Shown in pieces: positions 34,901 through 35,636 of a DNA stretch of 35,636 bases. The stretch's first letter is position 1. Each line of letters begins with the position of its first letter. The stretch is from an uncultured Lachnospiraceae bacterium. GTDB taxonomy: Bacteria; Bacillota; Clostridia; Lachnospirales; Lachnospiraceae. A program made the translations under genes and the position numbers. A model generated the notes under the pieces. It was not told the origin of the DNA. It saw only the letters and a list, made by a program, of their open reading frames with translations, and searched no databases. The stretch is taken from assembly GCA_946544235.1 (NCBI GenBank), contig CAMNMC010000035.1, forward strand, positions 1 to 35,636, given 5' to 3'.

Positions 34901-35636
34901 AGGCGACTTTGGGTTTACACTTATATGCTATTATCCGCTGAGTGTTTATCAGACAAAATATAATGATGAAGAAGGTAATATCACATTTGATGAAATAATT
35001 GTAGAATTGCCTTCTTATATGCAAAGAAGTCCTCAAGATGTAGAACTAATACTTTCTGAAATTAAAGGAGATCAGAATTACATTACATATGACCCAAATC
35101 AATATACTATAACTGTTCATATTGATGCGGAAGGAAATGTAACAAGCGTTGATCATCTTGATGATATAGTTTTTGTTAATACTGATAATTCAAATGCTCC
35201 GGAATATGGACAACTTACAGTTGAAAAGAAAAAGGCTGAAGGAAGCGACAACTTCCCGACGACAGTAAGCGAGTTCCCTATTAGTGTTACATTTGATACT
35301 GCCGGAACATACAAGGTTGATGGTGTTGCCACCACATTTGTTGCTAATGTACCTAAAGTATTCGATATGGCAGTTGCAGACAAGGTAGTTATTACTGAGA
35401 TTCCTGCCGGAGTTGGATACACAGTAACAGAGACTCTTAACGGAGATGTTTATAAAGGATTTGGAAGTCCAAGTATCGTTTACAGTGATGTTGAGAAAAA
35501 AATATCAAATAATGATAAGGACACAGTTACAGTTTCAAATTCATATACGATCGCACCAACAAGTGTAAAGCTTGAAGCAAGCAAGATATTCACAGACGGA
35601 ACACTTGAAGGAGACGACTTCACATTCACACTTACA
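31983..35636 (+). CDS. Giant surface adhesin with pilin/Cna-B-like repeats (partial, runs off window)
   Basis: The frame stays open for 1,218 codons to the window edge without a stop. A signal peptide ends near VYA-A (residue 36). Residues 45-430 resemble the choice-of-anchor-A domain: NFATILGGAIDY and AGTILVPNADVKFGGDGNISG. Then come repeated beta domains of pilin/Cna-B type, starting near residues 569 (GKLTIKKTVTG), 690 (GELSVKKSVSG), 834 (LKISKVVAG), 951 (FTVKAKKVFQ), 1075 (GQLTVEKKK) and 1193. Lys in the first strand and E in TEDT/TETL motifs suggest internal isopeptide bonds. Any sortase motif would lie beyond the window. AGGAGG is 11 nt before this ATG; another ATG at 31975 stops after three codons. 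Confidence 0.85.
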   Translation, partial: MRKGTKRLLALAMAGAMTFSGLALNGGKKGRDAVYAADSFITDSASDINFATILGGAIDYGMVADHIIQRGHMETTFATNSFAHNGTANEVDYMDSDKTAHFIIGGIDNENGDGRIALGHTTAKNFYIEATSEVFEGYDGTTSNVSGGPNGHFIFMGDLENSSTEIIQNINDDASTNVDRLINKIKEPNEWSDKLSQKAIEGGIPASYIDCRSNSLTINIDSEEFVNKTVYINMTEDMLKAFNSEDGALKIYKDPSTVIVFNIEDSVVNSVYGTDGMQTQHFYVFTNGQKVGSTTKPGGGNKPAGQNGSYGGSDSDVDYMVVDEQLCQKIIWNIRTDNQVILNSMAGTILVPNADVKFGGDGNISGWLIAGGEIDTNNVEFHYIYGGSSSDGKGQMHFGIRKGFTSKFADKNAIESNYIDTTVDIADGDYVFLWQEYTNDSYNVPKGSAEKVPIKSIGNATFPVLDFTDQAVGTENYYYRVTEKNDKKVVGVKNSDGYINVKLTVVKDSTGHYKYYVWSQTMTEDENNPGQFIEYAHNWDKVDNTKGIAMSGVQFDLGAFYNKAVETGKLTIKKTVTGIDDVNVYKDIEYKVAVKTVIDGTTYYIQDETGKLSTEKKYLTIKAGDENAITINKVEKGTYEFEEDTDNSKIVGYNGPEVTFTPESVTIAEKDQEVTETVNNTYEDDATVTTGELSVKKSVSGYAGNDTYTIYIKNNKHNLYITDMNTGELGEKTPFEIKAGETLTFKNVLLTLYDYSKRGTDGYDQFGNNHSYEYTIEEDDSANKTGYDLVTTIKQNGSVKTDGVISFNPQWNGRVWTNKTASAEISNDYTAHKNSLKISKVVAGLDDYTGTKPSTYKVYVQSDLDKTLYVQDLNGTLSTTKTALDVPADGFITINNLPVGDYIITEDTEDAEAKVAGHTFSVTGTGTVNVPDSETQIGEVTVTNTYQESTAAFTVKAKKVFQKQDGTPVALQGGDFGFTLICYYPLSVYQTKYNDEEGNITFDEIIVELPSYMQRSPQDVELILSEIKGDQNYITYDPNQYTITVHIDAEGNVTSVDHLDDIVFVNTDNSNAPEYGQLTVEKKKAEGSDNFPTTVSEFPISVTFDTAGTYKVDGVATTFVANVPKVFDMAVADKVVITEIPAGVGYTVTETLNGDVYKGFGSPSIVYSDVEKKISNNDKDTVTVSNSYTIAPTSVKLEASKIFTDGTLEGDDFTFTLT

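Overview
The window looks like a chromosomal segment from a low-to-mid GC Firmicute of the class Clostridia, most likely family Lachnospiraceae; the genus is not resolvable from sequence alone. The clues are strong AGGAGG-type ribosome binding sites, an NAD-linked trimeric [FeFe]-hydrogenase, a PPi-type phosphofructokinase, LL-diaminopimelate aminotransferase, an aspS-gatCAB cluster, and a GH25 lysozyme with Trp-Trp wall-binding repeats. Most of the window is housekeeping DNA on the + strand; only the phosphofructokinase gene is on the - strand.

Layout: 1-3600 holds a cell-envelope group (two-gene ABC polysaccharide exporter, undecaprenyl-diphosphatase uppP) and an rRNA pseudouridine synthase. 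4028-6291 is rpmG-secE-nusG-rplK-rplA, closed by a terminator with no rplJ/rplL after it. 6398-7866 is a self-contained two-gene cassette: an acyl carrier protein and a BtrH/C39-like protein of unknown function. 8071-11316 holds a two-TM hypothetical protein and a 788-residue protein with a PI3/4-kinase-like catalytic core. 11529-11862 has tRNA-Arg(ACG) and tRNA-Gln(CTG), each with its own promoter. Then come cvfB-like, ridA, and rpsF-ssb-rpsR with a probable S6:S18 leader. A 362-bp nested palindromic element (15014-15375) sits in the leader of dapL. It is followed by a secreted GH25 lysozyme, aspS-gatC-gatA-gatB, a GT2 glycosyltransferase and a LytR-CpsA-Psr protein. 25925-30119 is hydCBA, convergent with the pyrophosphate-type phosphofructokinase. 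The window ends inside a very large surface adhesin (31983 to the edge) with a choice-of-anchor-A-like head and Cna-B/pilin-like repeats.

How the genes work together: AspRS carries the histidine that marks non-discriminating enzymes and is followed directly by GatCAB, which suggests an indirect Asn-tRNA (and possibly Gln-tRNA) pathway. HydABC disposes of electrons from fermentation as H2. The exporter, UppP, GT2, LCP, GH25 and adhesin genes all act on the cell envelope.

The least-explained material is the ACP/BtrH-like cassette, the PI3/4K-like kinase, and a recurring style of intergenic DNA made of perfect short palindromes with 2-3 nt loops. That style includes a dispersed repeat found at both 1-82 and 25705-25838 and the nested element before dapL. 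A three-codon start-stop sits at the head of the adhesin gene. All calls come from reading the sequence; no database search was run.
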